Of a DNA stretch of 51,324 nucleotides, positions 49,506-51,324 are shown one piece after another. The number at the start of each line of letters is the position of its first letter. Positions within the stretch are counted from its first letter, which is position 1. The stretch covers positions 1 to 51,324 of the forward strand of contig CAMQVJ010000009.1 in NCBI GenBank assembly GCA_947038175.1. The letters run 5' to 3'. The position numbers and the translations under genes were made by a program. The notes beneath the pieces were generated by a model. The model was given only the letters and a program-made list of their open reading frames with translations, ran no database searches and was not told the origin of the DNA. The stretch comes from an uncultured Desulfovibrio sp. Its GTDB lineage: Bacteria > Desulfobacterota > Desulfovibrionia > Desulfovibrionales > Desulfovibrionaceae.

Positions 49506-50525
49506 TTATTTTCCAAATGAACAGGAAGGATAACGACATTCTGGACAATTTTCACACAGTCCACCATGTGCAAGGCTGAGAATATCATGTTTTGTGATAC
49601 GAATCCCAGCCAAAATACGAGGCATTATAAGGTCAAATACACTCGCTTTATTGTACATAACGCATCCAGGAAGCCCAACAATGGGTATAGTTCCTTTATA
49701 CGCTAGCATAAACATGGCACCAGGAAAAACGGGTACTCCGTAGGTAATTACTTCACTAGCAACATCACGGATGGCGGCAGGTGTTTTATCATCTGGATCA
49801 ACACTCATCCCGCCAGTTAAGGCTATAAAATCAGCACCTGAAGCCAAAGCTTCTTCTATGGCTTGCACTGTTTTGGCGGTTCCATCAGGTACCACCGTAG
49901 TAGAATGCACTGTGCATTGCCAATGAGAGAATTTTTTTTCTAAAACAGGGGTGAAAGCGTCTTTGATGCGCCCAGAAAAAACCTCGCTCCCTGTAACAAC
50001 GATGCCTACTTTGTAGTCTTTAAAAGGAAGAATGCTAAATAATGGATCCGTACCCTTACAGCATTCCTCAACAGCACATAGCGTGCTTTCTTCTACAACA
50101 AGCGGGATAACTCGTGTCCCCCCAACCATTTTTCCCTGCGCCACTTCTTGTAAAGAATGTGCAGTAGCAATGGCAACATTAGGAATGCTATTTAAGCGAT
50201 TAAGGAGAGGTAAATTTATTTTTAGCAAGCCTTGCTTTTGTGAGGTGAAATTTATTCTTCCCTCTTCTGGTTTAGTATATTCAATATTTAAACCGCTTGC
50301 TGCTTTTGCAATGCGTAAAGCCGCATCATCTTCATGAACAAAACCTTCTGCATTTTCCCAAACATAGAGATGCTCTTTTCCTAAGCGCAAAAGATATTCA
50401 ACATCTTTTTCTTCAACGAAGTGTCCCCGTGAAAAAGCAACTTTTTTACACTTACCAGGGCGAATTTCGGTAATATCATGACATAAAGTCATGCCCACGG
50501 CTTTTTGGACAGGAATACTTTTCAT
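49506..50525 (-). CDS. Molybdopterin-binding (MoeA/MogA-like) protein
   Basis: A 339-residue protein with a MoCF_biosynth domain. VGIVVTGSEVFSGRIKDAFTPVLEKK and FIALTGGMSVDPDDKTPAAI form the molybdopterin-binding motifs, and VPVFPGAMFMLAYKGTIPIVGLPGCVM the C-terminal part. The N-terminal 160 residues resemble a reduced MoeA arm. The end carries a cysteine cluster (LCENCPECRYPSCSFGK), which suggests a metal or Fe-S site. AAAGG precedes the ATG. It lies 127 bp upstream of mop on the same strand and is likely co-regulated. It may deliver molybdate or cofactor, or act as a sensor. Confidence 0.87.
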   Translation of the reverse strand: MKSIPVQKAVGMTLCHDITEIRPGKCKKVAFSRGHFVEEKDVEYLLRLGKEHLYVWENAEGFVHEDDAALRIAKAASGLNIEYTKPEEGRINFTSQKQGLLKINLPLLNRLNSIPNVAIATAHSLQEVAQGKMVGGTRVIPLVVEESTLCAVEECCKGTDPLFSILPFKDYKVGIVVTGSEVFSGRIKDAFTPVLEKKFSHWQCTVHSTTVVPDGTAKTVQAIEEALASGADFIALTGGMSVDPDDKTPAAIRDVASEVITYGVPVFPGAMFMLAYKGTIPIVGLPGCVMYNKASVFDLIMPRILAGIRITKHDILSLAHGGLCENCPECRYPSCSFGK

Positions 50526-51324
50526 ATCAATAGCCTTTCAAAGTAATTGTTATATCGACTATGTAAGCAAGATGGGTTGATTACTTAAATTAGATATCTT
50601 TGTCCTCAATATAAACTTTCAGCCTAGCTATAAAAACATATCGTGCTATCAACGCCCTACTTTAAATAATATCTTCTAAACAGGTTGGGCAAAAATATTA
50701 AACTATATCATCGAATAATTTAGAAAAAGGTAGCGGCGAACACAATATATAAAACTAAGAACTCTTAACTAGAACACGTTGTATACTAGCTAGTTTATAA
50801 CCTATTAGCATACAATATTGGATGAGTCAAGAGACTTATACTGAGCCCCATTAACAAATTTTAAAAGTTAAGAGACTCTCTATGACGGGAGGGTACAAAA
50901 TGAACATAAGACGTAAGTGGGACAGCAAACAAAGGCAACTATAATTATTGTAAAGTGAGTATAGCTCAATGATAATACCTTTTTGTGAAATTTGTGTGGA
51001 AACTTAATTCTACATAAAGGTATGTCTTTGGGCTACTTTTTTTTGTACCCCTTAATGGTGCAATTCAGTTTACAATTAACTTAGAATAAAATATTTGAAT
51101 TTTTAAAATGAGCTTAACAAATCCATTCTAAGTAATTTTTCATACTAAAACTGCCTCATATGGGTTTCTATTAAAAGTCTAAGTTTCTTGGTTATTTATT
51201 TTTTGTGGTAATTAAAAAATACACAAAGAAATAATTGTATTTTGTTTCATATTCGTATATAAAGCAGTTAGCTACTGTTAGTAAGGCATGCATCTGTGCT
51301 TTAATAATTGTCTTACAACATTTT
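50526..51324. other. AT-rich region with no supported gene
   Basis: No reading frame of useful length and no RNA gene is recognised in these 799 bases. The first 100-200 bases should hold the promoter of the molybdopterin-binding gene, but no clear -35/-10 pair stands out. A loose inverted repeat ATACCTTT/AAAGGTAT lies at about 50977-51024. Stretches such as TTATTTATTTTTTGTGG are simple AT-rich sequence. Confidence 0.5.

Overview
The window is AT-rich chromosomal DNA that I place in a low-GC member of the Desulfovibrionaceae. Three signs agree. The tmRNA tag (ANNNDYAYSYAA) is of the Desulfovibrio type. The 905-residue molybdenum aldehyde oxidoreductase has its eight [2Fe-2S] cysteines at the same residue numbers as Desulfovibrio gigas MOP. 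The genes around it follow the order I recall for the D. vulgaris DVU_1551-1558 region. The species is not identified.

Layout. (1) 1-4904: thiamine (thiazole) operon thiS-thiF-thiG-thiH and a ThiE/TenI-like gene, broken by hairpin-rich spacers, with no recognisable TPP riboswitch. (2) 4993-8770: housekeeping genes rlmB and mltD (a LysM lytic transglycosylase), then ssrA (tmRNA). (3) 8748-30970: a 22-kb integrated and probably mobilizable element inserted at the 3' end of ssrA. It is bounded by a 131-bp direct repeat with 5 mismatches. It carries a tyrosine integrase, two unknown genes, an AlpA-like regulator, a RepA-like ATPase, 20-bp iterons, a MobC/relaxase/nested MobB set, a His-Xaa-Ser (Hxs) radical-SAM peptide-modification operon, a Fic protein, an AAA ATPase-subtilase pair of antiphage type, a small membrane protein paired with a giant TPR-PIN protein, an HNH nuclease divergent from an Xre regulator over two palindromes, and a KAP NTPase broken by one stop codon. 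(4) 30971-32517: scrap DNA outside the right repeat, with a short unknown gene, a secreted mini-protein, an exact 64-bp integrase fragment and strong terminators. It is probably the remnant of a second, tandem element. (5) 32518-34240: iron-dependent alcohol dehydrogenase and an ftsZ gene fragment. (6) 34416-50525: one long minus-strand cluster for the molybdenum hydroxylase MOP and its accessory genes: molybdopterin-binding protein, MOP, FAD/4Fe-4S/CCG oxidoreductase, CxxC mini-protein, C_GCAxxG_C_C protein, radical SAM protein, AMP-dependent CoA ligase-like protein, XdhC, MobA-like nucleotidyltransferase-HD fusion, histidine phosphatase and ArsM-like methyltransferase. The last 800 bp hold no supported gene.

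How it fits together. The chromosomal parts are metabolic: cofactor synthesis, aldehyde oxidation and alcohol oxidation. The element is a cargo island combining mobilization, several probable phage-defence or conflict modules and one RiPP-like cassette. Two observations deserve most attention. The first is an asparagine-rich motif shared by the two-TM mini-protein (24120-24467) and the N-terminus of the adjacent TPR-PIN protein (24469-27927), which looks like a signalling pair. The second is the habit of this genome to carry in-frame low-complexity repeat insertions inside ordinary enzymes, including a long Ser/Gln/Ala tract in the CoA ligase-like protein.
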